The notes under the pieces are model-generated. The model was not told the origin of the DNA. It did not search any database and saw nothing but the letters and a program-made list of their open reading frames with translations. Shown here one piece after another: positions 45,508-53,591 of a stretch of DNA of 64,000 nucleotides. The first letter of the stretch is position 1, and the number at the start of each line of letters is the position of its first letter. The stretch lies in assembly GCF_003315205.1 (NCBI RefSeq), contig NZ_QNRR01000005.1:124001-188000 (forward strand), in the 5' to 3' direction. Made by a program: the position numbers and the translations under genes. The DNA is from Roseimicrobium gellanilyticum (GTDB lineage Bacteria; Verrucomicrobiota; Verrucomicrobiia; Verrucomicrobiales; Verrucomicrobiaceae).

Positions 45508-47058
45508 ATGTCCAAGAAACCCGTTGTTCTGATCATCCGCGATGGCTGGGGAATCAACCCCGGCGGCAAAGCCAAGGCCGTGGACAATGGCGATGCGACC
45601 CTGCTGGCGCGCACGCCCTTCCACGATCATCTGTATGCCACCTATCCCTGGGGCAAGGTCAGCGGAAGTGGTGAGGACGTGGGCCTGCCGGAAGGCCAGA
45701 TGGGCAACAGCGAAGTGGGCCACCTGAATCTCGGCGCGGGCCGCGTCGTGTATCAGGACCTGACCCGTATCAACAAGGCGATCCGCGAAGGCGAGTTGGT
45801 GAAAAATCCCGTGCTGCAGGAGGCGCTGAGCAAGGCACAGGGCAAGCGCATCCACTTCCTCGGCCTCATCAGCGATGGTGGGGTGCATTCTCACCAGGAC
45901 CATCTCGTGGCCCTCTGCAATGCCGCGAAGGCGGCTGGGGTGAATGACATCATGGTACATGCGATCACGGATGGCCGCGACACTTCGCCGAAGGGTGGTG
46001 CGGGATACCTTGCCAAGCTGGAGGCGGATCTCGCGGCCAGTGGGGCGAATATTGCCACCGTCATCGGTCGTTACTTCGCCATGGACCGTGACAAGCGCTG
46101 GGAGCGCAACAAGCTCGCGTGGGATGCCATTGTGCTGGGTCGCGGTGAGGTGAAGGCCAACAAGCCGAGCCAGGCCATCCAGGAGGCATATGCCACCGAA
46201 ACCCGTGGTGATGAATTCCTGCCGCCTCTCATCTTCAGCCATGCGAATGAGCAGCGTGTGCGCGACGGCGATGTGATCTTCTGGTTCAACTTCCGTGCCG
46301 ACCGCGCGCGCCAGCTTTCCGTGGCCTTCCTCGATCCCGAGTTCAAGGGCTTCGACCGCGAGGTCCAGCCGAAGGTGGAGTACTACACCCTCACTGAATA
46401 TGATGCCACCTATGAGGCGTTCGGCGTCAAGGTGGTATTCACGGCGGAAAGCATGAACAACATCCTCGGCCAGGTGGTGTCCGCCGCCGGGCTGAAACAG
46501 CTCCGATCCGCGGAGACGGAGAAATACCCGCACGTGACCTTCTTCTTCAATGGTGGCGTGGAGACACCCTTCCCTGGCGAAGATCGCTACCTCGCCATCA
46601 GCCCTAAGGAAGTGCCTACGTACGATCAGAAGCCGCAGATGAGCGGACCGGATGTGGCCTTCGAGGTGTATCGCCGTCTCGAGAACTACGATCTCGTGAT
46701 CGTAAACTTCGCCAATCCGGACATGGTGGGCCACACGGGAATTGTGGAAGCCGGCGTGCATGCGGTGGAGACCATCGATCTCGGTGTGCAGCTCCTGGTG
46801 GAAAAGACCCTCGCATTGGGCGGCAAACTCTTCATCACCGCCGACCACGGAAACTGCGAGCAGATGCGCAATGAGGATGGCTCGCCGCACACCGCGCACA
46901 CCACCAATCTGGTGCATGGCGTGTATGTGGCCAAGGACGCCCACCTCTTCTCCGTGGGCGATGGCAAACTGGCAGATGTCGCGCCGACGCTGCTGGAAAT
47001 GCTGGGCGTGCCGCAGCCTCCTGAAATGACCGGCAAGTCCCTTCTGCGCCGAAGCTAA
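45508..47058 (+). CDS. gpmI: 2,3-bisphosphoglycerate-independent phosphoglycerate mutase
   Basis: The product has 516 residues, the usual length for GpmI. It interconverts 3- and 2-phosphoglycerate in glycolysis with two Mn2+ ions. Asp12 in IRDGWG and the phosphoryl-accepting Ser68 in GQMGNSEVGHLN are present. So are SDGGVHSH, DGRDTSPK, WFNFRADRARQLS, NPDMVGHTG and TADHGNCEQM. It is monocistronic and ends with a strong terminator. The enzyme's need for Mn fits with the Mn-type regulation seen nearby, though there is no direct link. Confidence 0.97.
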   Translation: MSKKPVVLIIRDGWGINPGGKAKAVDNGDATLLARTPFHDHLYATYPWGKVSGSGEDVGLPEGQMGNSEVGHLNLGAGRVVYQDLTRINKAIREGELVKNPVLQEALSKAQGKRIHFLGLISDGGVHSHQDHLVALCNAAKAAGVNDIMVHAITDGRDTSPKGGAGYLAKLEADLAASGANIATVIGRYFAMDRDKRWERNKLAWDAIVLGRGEVKANKPSQAIQEAYATETRGDEFLPPLIFSHANEQRVRDGDVIFWFNFRADRARQLSVAFLDPEFKGFDREVQPKVEYYTLTEYDATYEAFGVKVVFTAESMNNILGQVVSAAGLKQLRSAETEKYPHVTFFFNGGVETPFPGEDRYLAISPKEVPTYDQKPQMSGPDVAFEVYRRLENYDLVIVNFANPDMVGHTGIVEAGVHAVETIDLGVQLLVEKTLALGGKLFITADHGNCEQMRNEDGSPHTAHTTNLVHGVYVAKDAHLFSVGDGKLADVAPTLLEMLGVPQPPEMTGKSLLRRS

Positions 47059-47101
47059 GCGGCACAACTTGGGTCTCTCAACCTCAAGAGTTTTCCATCC
47101 A

Positions 47102-47141
47102 GCCCCGCTGCGGTCTTGATACTGTAGCGGGGCAATTTTTT
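47102..47141 (+). terminator. Intrinsic terminator of gpmI
   Basis: GCCCCGCT (47102-47109) pairs with AGCGGGGC (47126-47133), with a 16-base loop, followed by AATTTTTT to 47141. It lies 43 bases after the stop. The rest of the gap to 47392 holds no further gene. Confidence 0.88.
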
Positions 47142-47392
47142 GCGCTGATCCGTGAATTGAGGCGGCGGGAGGGGCCCTGCTTTTTCGGCTGGAGGCGAGT
47201 GGCGACATGCTGGAATTGACGCCAAGCAATTCCTTTAGTGATGCATGCATGTCATTCTTGCTGAGATGACTGCGTATGTATCTGGCCGGACAGTCCCGAC
47301 GGCCTGAACAATTCCTCCGAGCAGCCCGTCCAAATTCTCAGATCCGATTAGTTAACGTCCGACACTATTGCCAGATGGAAGGAAATCCCGCC

Positions 47393-47845
47393 ATGCCCCA
47401 AGACTGCGCCGCCGAGTTGCTCGAGGTGGTGCCGATGGTCATGCGCGCCATGAGGGCAGAGGTGCGCGGGCATCGTGCCCCGGAGCTCTCGATGCCCCAG
47501 TTCCGAGCATTGGCCTTCATTGGCCGAAATGAGGGGGCCATGCTTTCTGACGTGGCCAACTTTCTGGGTCAGAGCCTGCCTGCCGCTTCGAAGCTGGTGG
47601 AGGGCCTCGTCGTGGCGCAGTTTGCGATTCGCCGCCAGGATCCCACGGACCGCCGCAAGATTTCTCTGAAGCTCAGCCCTTCGGGGGAAGCGAAGCACCA
47701 GGCCATACTCTCGCATGCCCGCGCCTTCCTCTCGCACAAGGTGGAGCACCTCGGAGAGCCGCAGCGTTCGGAGATCCTGTCCGCCATGCGCAGCCTGCGC
47801 AGCATTTTCCAGCCTTGCCAGCCCATGGAGGTGGCCCGCACCTGA
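47393..47845 (+). CDS. MarR-family transcriptional regulator
   Basis: The product has 150 residues. The winged-helix core starts at about 35 (LSMPQFRALAFIGRNEGAMLSDVANFLGQSLPAASKLVEGL). The wing is RRQDPTDRRKISLKLSPSGE, in which the DxRR motif is diagnostic for MarR. The start at 47393 has AAGGA at 47379-47383, 9 bases upstream; ATG 47375 is the alternative. It is followed 95 bases later by RND efflux genes on the same strand, so it most likely represses them. Confidence 0.9.
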   Translation: MPQDCAAELLEVVPMVMRAMRAEVRGHRAPELSMPQFRALAFIGRNEGAMLSDVANFLGQSLPAASKLVEGLVVAQFAIRRQDPTDRRKISLKLSPSGEAKHQAILSHARAFLSHKVEHLGEPQRSEILSAMRSLRSIFQPCQPMEVART

Positions 47846-47940
47846 TGCGTCCCGCCATCTCACTACTTCCCTTCGAAATCACCACGGGGGCAGCGCCAAA
47901 AGAAACCCTCCTCAACCGGTCCCAGAAAGGCAGCTTTTCC

Positions 47941-49128
47941 ATGTTTCCCCCCAACCACCACCACCGCCTGCTCGCACTCGCGGGATGCGTCCTGTCCCTG
48001 GCGCTCGCCGCGTGTTCCAAATCGCCGGAAGGCGCCCAGAAGGGCGGTGGTGGCCGGGGTGGTGGTGCGGTGCCGGTGACTGCGGCGGACGTGGTGAAGA
48101 AGGACATGCCGGTGATACTGCCGGGCATCGGCAATGTGCGGGCTTTTTCCACGGTGTCGGTGAAACCGCGGGTGTCCGGCCAGATCGCGGAGCTTCATTA
48201 CAAGGAAGGGCAGTTCGTGAAGCAGGGTGACTTGCTGGTGACGATCGATCCGAAGCCTTTCCAGGTCGCCCTCGCGCAGGCGAAGGCCAAGCAGAACCAG
48301 GTGGGCACGCAGCTCAATCTCGCGCAGAAACAGGCGGATCGTTATGTCGCGCTGCAGAAGTCCGGCGCGGTGGCAAAAGAGCAGGTGGACCAGGTGCAGA
48401 GTGACCTGAAGGTGGCCCAAGCGAACGCCGAGGCGGAAGAAGCGGCCGTGGAAGCTGCGGAGCTGCAGCTCTCCTATTGCACGATCTACTCGCCCATGGC
48501 TGGTCGTGTGGGCCGCCGCGTCATGGATGCGGGCAACGTGGTGAAGGCGGACGAGACAGAACTGGTGGTGATCAACCAACTCCAGCCGATTGAGGTGGTA
48601 TTCTCGGTACCAGAGCAATACCTCGGCGTGATTTCAAAGGAGATGGCGAAGGGACCGCTCAAGGCTGGCATTGCGCTGAATGAGAATGCCGCAGCGCAGA
48701 CCTCGGGTGAACTCACCTTTGTGGACAACGCGGTGAAGCCCGCCACGGGCACCATCGAGCTGAAGGCCATGTTTCCCAACAAGGACCTCACCCTCTGGCC
48801 AGGGCAGTTCGGCGAAGTGATGCTGACACTCTCCACACAAAAAGATGCCACGGTGGCGCCAGCGGTGGCTGTGCAGATCGGGCAGAAGGGGCCTTATGTG
48901 TTTGTGGTGAAAGCCGACAAAACGGTCGAGGTACGCGAGGTCGTGGTGGAGCGTACAGTGGCGGATGAAAGCGTGATCCAAAAGGGTCTCAATCCGGGCG
49001 AGAGTGTGGTCATTGATGGGCATCTGCGCCTCTTCCCTGGCGCGAAGGTGGAACTCAAGCCGCCGGTAGGCAGCGAAGCCCCTCCCGCAGAAGCCGCCGG
49101 CAAGCAGGTGGCGAACACCGTGCCCTGA
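47941..49128 (+). CDS. RND efflux periplasmic adaptor lipoprotein
   Basis: The product has 395 residues. A lipoprotein signal ends LAAC (Cys25), followed by a Gly-rich linker. The membrane-fusion-protein domains follow: beta-barrel and lipoyl halves around VSVKPRVSGQIAELHYKEGQFVKQGDLLVTID, and a coiled-coil hairpin rich in Ala, Gln and Glu (about 108-175). A second lipoyl half (IYSPMAGRVGRRVMDAGNVV) comes next. It bridges the inner-membrane pump (next gene, 35 bases downstream) and an outer-membrane channel. No TolC-like gene is present here. Confidence 0.94.
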   Translation: MFPPNHHHRLLALAGCVLSLALAACSKSPEGAQKGGGGRGGGAVPVTAADVVKKDMPVILPGIGNVRAFSTVSVKPRVSGQIAELHYKEGQFVKQGDLLVTIDPKPFQVALAQAKAKQNQVGTQLNLAQKQADRYVALQKSGAVAKEQVDQVQSDLKVAQANAEAEEAAVEAAELQLSYCTIYSPMAGRVGRRVMDAGNVVKADETELVVINQLQPIEVVFSVPEQYLGVISKEMAKGPLKAGIALNENAAAQTSGELTFVDNAVKPATGTIELKAMFPNKDLTLWPGQFGEVMLTLSTQKDATVAPAVAVQIGQKGPYVFVVKADKTVEVREVVVERTVADESVIQKGLNPGESVVIDGHLRLFPGAKVELKPPVGSEAPPAEAAGKQVANTVP

Positions 49129-49163
49129 TCAGTCCGGCTCAGTAATCTTCATTTTCATACGCC

Positions 49164-52100
49164 ATGACCACGCCGGAACTCTGCATCCGCCGACCTGTGA
49201 TGACCTCGCTGGTCATGATTGGCATCCTGGGCTTTGGCCTGCTTGCCTACTTCAAGCTGCCGGTCAATGACCTGCCCAACGTCGACTTCCCCACCATCTC
49301 GGTGAGCGCGAGTCTGCCGGGCGCGAGCCCGGAAACAATGGCTTCTTCCGTGGCGACGCCGCTGGAGAAACAGTTCTCCACGATTGCCGGCATTGATTCG
49401 ATGACCTCCGTCAGTGCGCTGGGCTCCACTTCGATCACCATCCAGTTCAAACTGGATCGCGATATCGATGGGGCGGCGCTGGACGTGCAGACCGCGATCT
49501 CCAGTGCTTTGCGCAATCTGCCGCCGGACATGCCGAATCCGCCCTCCTTCCGCAAGGTGAACCCGGCGGACTTCCCGGTTCTCTACCTCTCGCTGGTGTC
49601 TCCAACGCTCCCGCTTTCTGAGGTGGATGAGTATGCGGAAACGGCGATCGCCCAGCGCATCTCCATGGTGGAAGGCGTGGCCCAGGTGGAAGTGCGTGGT
49701 GCGCAAAAGTATGCCGTGCGTGTGCAGGTGGATCCGCTGAAGCTGGCCTCGCGAGGCATTGGTTTCGATGAAGTGCGCAATGCGATCTCACAAGGGAACA
49801 GCAATCTGCCCACGGGCACTCTACAGGGACGCGACCAGAACTTCACAGTGCAAACCAGCGGGCAGCTGGAGAATGCCAAGCAGTTCCGACCGGTGATTGT
49901 GGCCTATCGCGATGGTGCTCCGGTACGGCTGGATCAGGTGGCCTTGGTTTCGGACAGTGTGGAGAACGACAAGGTGGCAAGCTGGTTCGGGACGGAGCGA
50001 GCCATCGTGCTCAGCATCCAGCGCCAGCCCGGGACCAATACCGTCCAGATCGTTGACGCCATCAAGGAGCTGCTGCCTTCCATCAATGCCCAGCTTCCCG
50101 CCGCGGTGCAGGTGAAGATTCTCACCGACCGTGCGCAGACGATCCGTGAGTCCGTGCATGACGTGCAGCTCACACTTCTGCTAACCATCGGGCTGGTGGT
50201 AATGGTGATCTTCCTTTTCCTGCGGAACCTGACAGCAACGGTCATTCCCAGCATTGCCATTCCGCTCTCGATCGTGGGCACGTTCGGCGTGATGTACTTG
50301 CTCGGGTTCAGCATCAACAACCTGTCGCTCATGGCGCTGACCCTGAGCGTGGGCTTCATCGTGGACGACGCCATCGTGGTGTTGGAGAACATCGTGCGTC
50401 ACGTGGAGAATGGGGAGAAGGTGTGGGACGCGGCACTGAAGGGCTCGCGAGAGATCGGCTTCACGGTCATTTCCATGACCATCTCTCTCGCGGCGGTGTT
50501 CCTGCCTGTGCTCTTCATGGGAGGCATCTTGGGGAGACTGCTCAATGAATTTGCCGTCACCATTGCCGTGGCCATCCTTGTATCCGGCGTGGTCTCGTTG
50601 ACCCTCACGCCGATGTTGTGCAGCCGCTTCCTGAGAGGGCAGCACCAGGAGAAGAAGCCCGGGAAGATTTTCCAGCTTTCGGAGAGGTTCTTTGACTGGA
50701 TGCGGGACATCTATGACCACACGCTGAGATTCTCCCTGAAACATCGTGTCACCATGATGCTCCTCACAGCCGGCACTGTGGCCGTGACGGCTTGGCTCTT
50801 CCTGCATCTGCCCAAGGGATTCATCCCGCCGGAAGACATCGGACAGATTATGGTGAGCACGGAGGGCGCCCAGGATGCCTCGTATGAATCCATGGTCAGG
50901 CACCAGCAGGCGGTTGCGGCCATTCTGGAGAAGAATCCGTACATCCAGGCCTACAGCTCCTCCGTGGGCGCGAGTGGGTCGAGTTCCACGGGTAACAGCG
51001 GTCGTATCTTCATCCAGCTCAAGCCGCGCAAGGAGCGTCCTTCAGCCGCGCAGATCGTAGATGAGTTGCGTCCCCAGTTCGCAAAGATTCCCGGCATCCG
51101 GGCCTATGCCTCGGTACCTGCGGCCATCCGCATTGGCGGACGCGCGAGCAAGAGCCCATATCAGTTCACGCTGGCCAGCCCGGACATCGAGGAACTCTTC
51201 TCGGTGGCACCCAAGATTGAAAAACTGATGAGTGGACTTCCGGGTCTCACGGACGTGACCAGTGACCTGCAGGTAACCAGCCCACAGATCTTCGTGAAGG
51301 TGAATCGCGACAAGGCTTCCACCGTGGGCCTCACCGCCAACCAGATCGAGACGGCGCTCTACAACGCCTACGGCTCGCGCCAGATCTCCTCCATCTTCAC
51401 TCCGAGCAACCAGTACTATGTGATCATGGAGGTGGATCCCAGGTACCGGGCCGACCCTGAAGCGCTCTCCATGCTGTACATCCGCGGTGGCAATGGCGAC
51501 CTGGTGCCACTGGGTTCCGTGGCGGAGATTCGCCGCACGGTGGGCCCGCTCACGGTGAATCACGCGGGTCAGCTTCCGTCCGTGACGGTCTCCTTCGCGA
51601 CGAAGCCGGGCGTGTCCCTGGGGGATGCAGTGAATTCCATCCAGGATGCCGTGCAAGGACAGCTCCCTGTGACAGTGAGCACCAGTTTCCAAGGGGAGGC
51701 ACAGGCGTTCCAGAGTTCTCTGCAAGGCCTAGGGCTGCTTCTCGTGATGGCGGTGCTGCTCATCTATCTCGTCCTGGGCATCCTCTACGAGAGCTTCATC
51801 CACCCGATCACGATTCTCTCCGGCCTGCCTTCCGCCGGTGTGGGCGCCCTTCTGACGCTGCTGATCTTTGGTTATGAGCTGAACGTGTATGGCTTTGTGG
51901 GCATTCTGATGCTGATCGGCATTGTGAAGAAGAACGCCATCATGATGATCGACTTCGCCCTGGAGGCGCAGCGCAACGAAGGCAAGAGCCCTGCGGATGC
52001 CATCTACCAGGCATGCCTTGTGCGTTTTCGCCCCATCATGATGACCACCTTTGCGGCGCTGATGGGCGCGCTGCCGATCGCCATGGGCATTGGTGCTGGC

Positions 52101-52295
52101 GCGGAGTCGCGACGCTCCCTCGGCCTTGCGGTGGTGGGTGGTCTGCTGTTGTCCCAGCTTCTCACGCTGTACATCACGCCCGTGTTCTACATTTACATGG
52201 AGCGTTTCCAGGCCTGGTTGAAGCGTGGCAAGAAGGGGAAGAACGAGGAAGAGAAGGAAAAGCTGCCGGGTAGTGGAGAAGCGGTGCCGGTGTGA
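49164..52295 (+). CDS. RND-family multidrug efflux pump (MdtB/MdtC-like)
   Basis: The product has 1043 residues, the normal length for an HAE1 RND pump with twelve membrane helices and two large periplasmic loops. It starts LCIRRPVMTSLVMIGILGFG. The proton-relay acidic pair in helix 4 is visible (LSVGFIVDDAIVVLENIVRHVE). GLVVMVIFLFLRNL and RFRPIMMTTFAALMGALPIA are conserved. It exports drugs or other amphipathic compounds together with the adaptor, using the proton gradient. It is the third gene of the MarR operon. Confidence 0.95.
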   Translation: MTTPELCIRRPVMTSLVMIGILGFGLLAYFKLPVNDLPNVDFPTISVSASLPGASPETMASSVATPLEKQFSTIAGIDSMTSVSALGSTSITIQFKLDRDIDGAALDVQTAISSALRNLPPDMPNPPSFRKVNPADFPVLYLSLVSPTLPLSEVDEYAETAIAQRISMVEGVAQVEVRGAQKYAVRVQVDPLKLASRGIGFDEVRNAISQGNSNLPTGTLQGRDQNFTVQTSGQLENAKQFRPVIVAYRDGAPVRLDQVALVSDSVENDKVASWFGTERAIVLSIQRQPGTNTVQIVDAIKELLPSINAQLPAAVQVKILTDRAQTIRESVHDVQLTLLLTIGLVVMVIFLFLRNLTATVIPSIAIPLSIVGTFGVMYLLGFSINNLSLMALTLSVGFIVDDAIVVLENIVRHVENGEKVWDAALKGSREIGFTVISMTISLAAVFLPVLFMGGILGRLLNEFAVTIAVAILVSGVVSLTLTPMLCSRFLRGQHQEKKPGKIFQLSERFFDWMRDIYDHTLRFSLKHRVTMMLLTAGTVAVTAWLFLHLPKGFIPPEDIGQIMVSTEGAQDASYESMVRHQQAVAAILEKNPYIQAYSSSVGASGSSSTGNSGRIFIQLKPRKERPSAAQIVDELRPQFAKIPGIRAYASVPAAIRIGGRASKSPYQFTLASPDIEELFSVAPKIEKLMSGLPGLTDVTSDLQVTSPQIFVKVNRDKASTVGLTANQIETALYNAYGSRQISSIFTPSNQYYVIMEVDPRYRADPEALSMLYIRGGNGDLVPLGSVAEIRRTVGPLTVNHAGQLPSVTVSFATKPGVSLGDAVNSIQDAVQGQLPVTVSTSFQGEAQAFQSSLQGLGLLLVMAVLLIYLVLGILYESFIHPITILSGLPSAGVGALLTLLIFGYELNVYGFVGILMLIGIVKKNAIMMIDFALEAQRNEGKSPADAIYQACLVRFRPIMMTTFAALMGALPIAMGIGAGAESRRSLGLAVVGGLLLSQLLTLYITPVFYIYMERFQAWLKRGKKGKNEEEKEKLPGSGEAVPV

Positions 52296-52356
52296 GGAGG
52301 GAAGGAATCTTCCTGTTTCCTGCTGGCATCTGTGATAGGGTGTATTTACCAAAATC

Positions 52357-53184
52357 ATGACTGCCACAGACACCAACGCCACGATGGCGGTGTATCTCGA
52401 TCTGGAGAACATCGTCATCGGCATCCAGGAAGCGCGGTATCCCAAGTTCGACATCCAGAAGGTGCTCGAGCGACTGCTGCTCAAGGGACACATCGTGACG
52501 AAGAAGGCGTATTGCGACTGGGAGCGGTACAAGGAATTCAAGCGCAGCTTGCACGAGACGGCGTTTGAGATGATCGAGGTGCCACACCTCCGGCAGTCGG
52601 GGAAGAACTCGGCGGACATCCGCATGGTCGTGGATGCACTGGATCTGTGTTACACAAAGAGCCACGTGGATACGTTCGTCATCGTGAGCGGTGACTCGGA
52701 TTTCTCGCCGCTGGTGAGCAAGCTGCGTGAGAATGCCAAGAAGGTGATCGGCATGGGGGTGAAGAACTCCACCGCGAATCTTTTCATCTCGAACTGCGAT
52801 GAGTTCATCTACTACGATGACCTGGTGCGCAAGGAAGCCTCCAAGGTGCGGAAGCATGTGAAGGAGAAGGATGCCAAGGATGCTGCAGCGCCCAAGGAAA
52901 CCGAGCATGGGCCGGCAGTGAAGAAGCTGGATCCCGAGGACGCACTGCAGAAGCTGAGCGAGACGATCGAGCTTCTGGCAGAGGAGCGGGATTCAGACGA
53001 TCCTATCTGGGGTTCCATGATCAAGCAGGCGTTGAAACGCCGCGACCCGGGATTCAATGAGCGGGCGTTTGGTTTCAAGTCGTTCAATGCCCTTCTGGAA
53101 GAGGCCCAGCGGAGAGGATTGGTGACACTGAAGGCGGATGAAAAGGCTGGGAACTACAACTACGCGGTGCGGGTGAAGGGGTAG
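52357..53184 (+). CDS. NYN-domain protein with OST-HTH/LOTUS domain
   Basis: The product has 275 residues. The N-terminal NYN (PIN-like nuclease) domain has acidic sites in MAVYLDLENIVIG (Asp15), DIRMVVDALDL and IVSGDSDFSPL. A Lys/Glu-rich linker (about 165-195) follows. The C-terminal OST-HTH domain (about 200-275) contains WGSMIKQALKRRDPGFNERAFGF. The pairing suggests an RNA-processing nuclease, with the C-terminal domain binding RNA, as in LabA-type proteins. An in-frame ATG at 52384 is an alternative start. It lies 61 bases after the RND pump. Confidence 0.88.
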   Translation: MTATDTNATMAVYLDLENIVIGIQEARYPKFDIQKVLERLLLKGHIVTKKAYCDWERYKEFKRSLHETAFEMIEVPHLRQSGKNSADIRMVVDALDLCYTKSHVDTFVIVSGDSDFSPLVSKLRENAKKVIGMGVKNSTANLFISNCDEFIYYDDLVRKEASKVRKHVKEKDAKDAAAPKETEHGPAVKKLDPEDALQKLSETIELLAEERDSDDPIWGSMIKQALKRRDPGFNERAFGFKSFNALLEEAQRRGLVTLKADEKAGNYNYAVRVKG

Positions 53185-53260
53185 TCGGTGCGACGGTAAG
53201 CAGTGCGACGGTAGGACGGTGGTCGTCGGTTTGTTGTTTCTACTGCATACCGAAGTTGCT

Positions 53261-53541
53261 GCCTGAAGGGCAGCGGGAATCCAGCCCAGAGTTAGGGAGC
53301 CTTAGCGACCGACACTCTGGGTAGACGCAAGAATCCATCCCACCCTGAAAGGGTGGAGGAGCGGGCGGTGTGATCCAGCGCATGCTATCTATGACCGATG
53401 GTTTTGACTGGGTATCCATCCGTCATTCGGGTGGAGCATTCTCCTCCGCCCCTTCAGGGCGGTAGTGCAATTTCATGCGACCCAGGGTGTCGGTCGCTAA
53501 GGCTCCCTAACCCTGGGCTGGACTCCTGCGCCTTCAGGGCG
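53261..53541. repeat. Large inverted-repeat element with covarying hairpins
   Basis: Two arms of about 101 bases (53261-53361 and 53441-53541) are inverted copies separated by 79 bases. The 41-base cores (53282-53322 and 53480-53520) differ at only two places, and both differences preserve pairing within each arm (CCCAGAGT/ACTCTGGG against CCCAGGGT/ACCCTGGG). Smaller hairpins built on TGAAG/CTTCA lie at both ends. There is no gene inside; it sits between NYN and FAD-oxidoreductase genes. Confidence 0.85.
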
Positions 53542-53591
53542 CGAATGCGGTGGATTAGTTGTGTACAGCGGGTTTCCGTCGTTTTTTTGTT

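Noticed and set aside
45052-47250. 732-codon open frame on the minus strand
   Set aside because: It is antisense to gpmI; composition is typical of a high-GC shadow frame.
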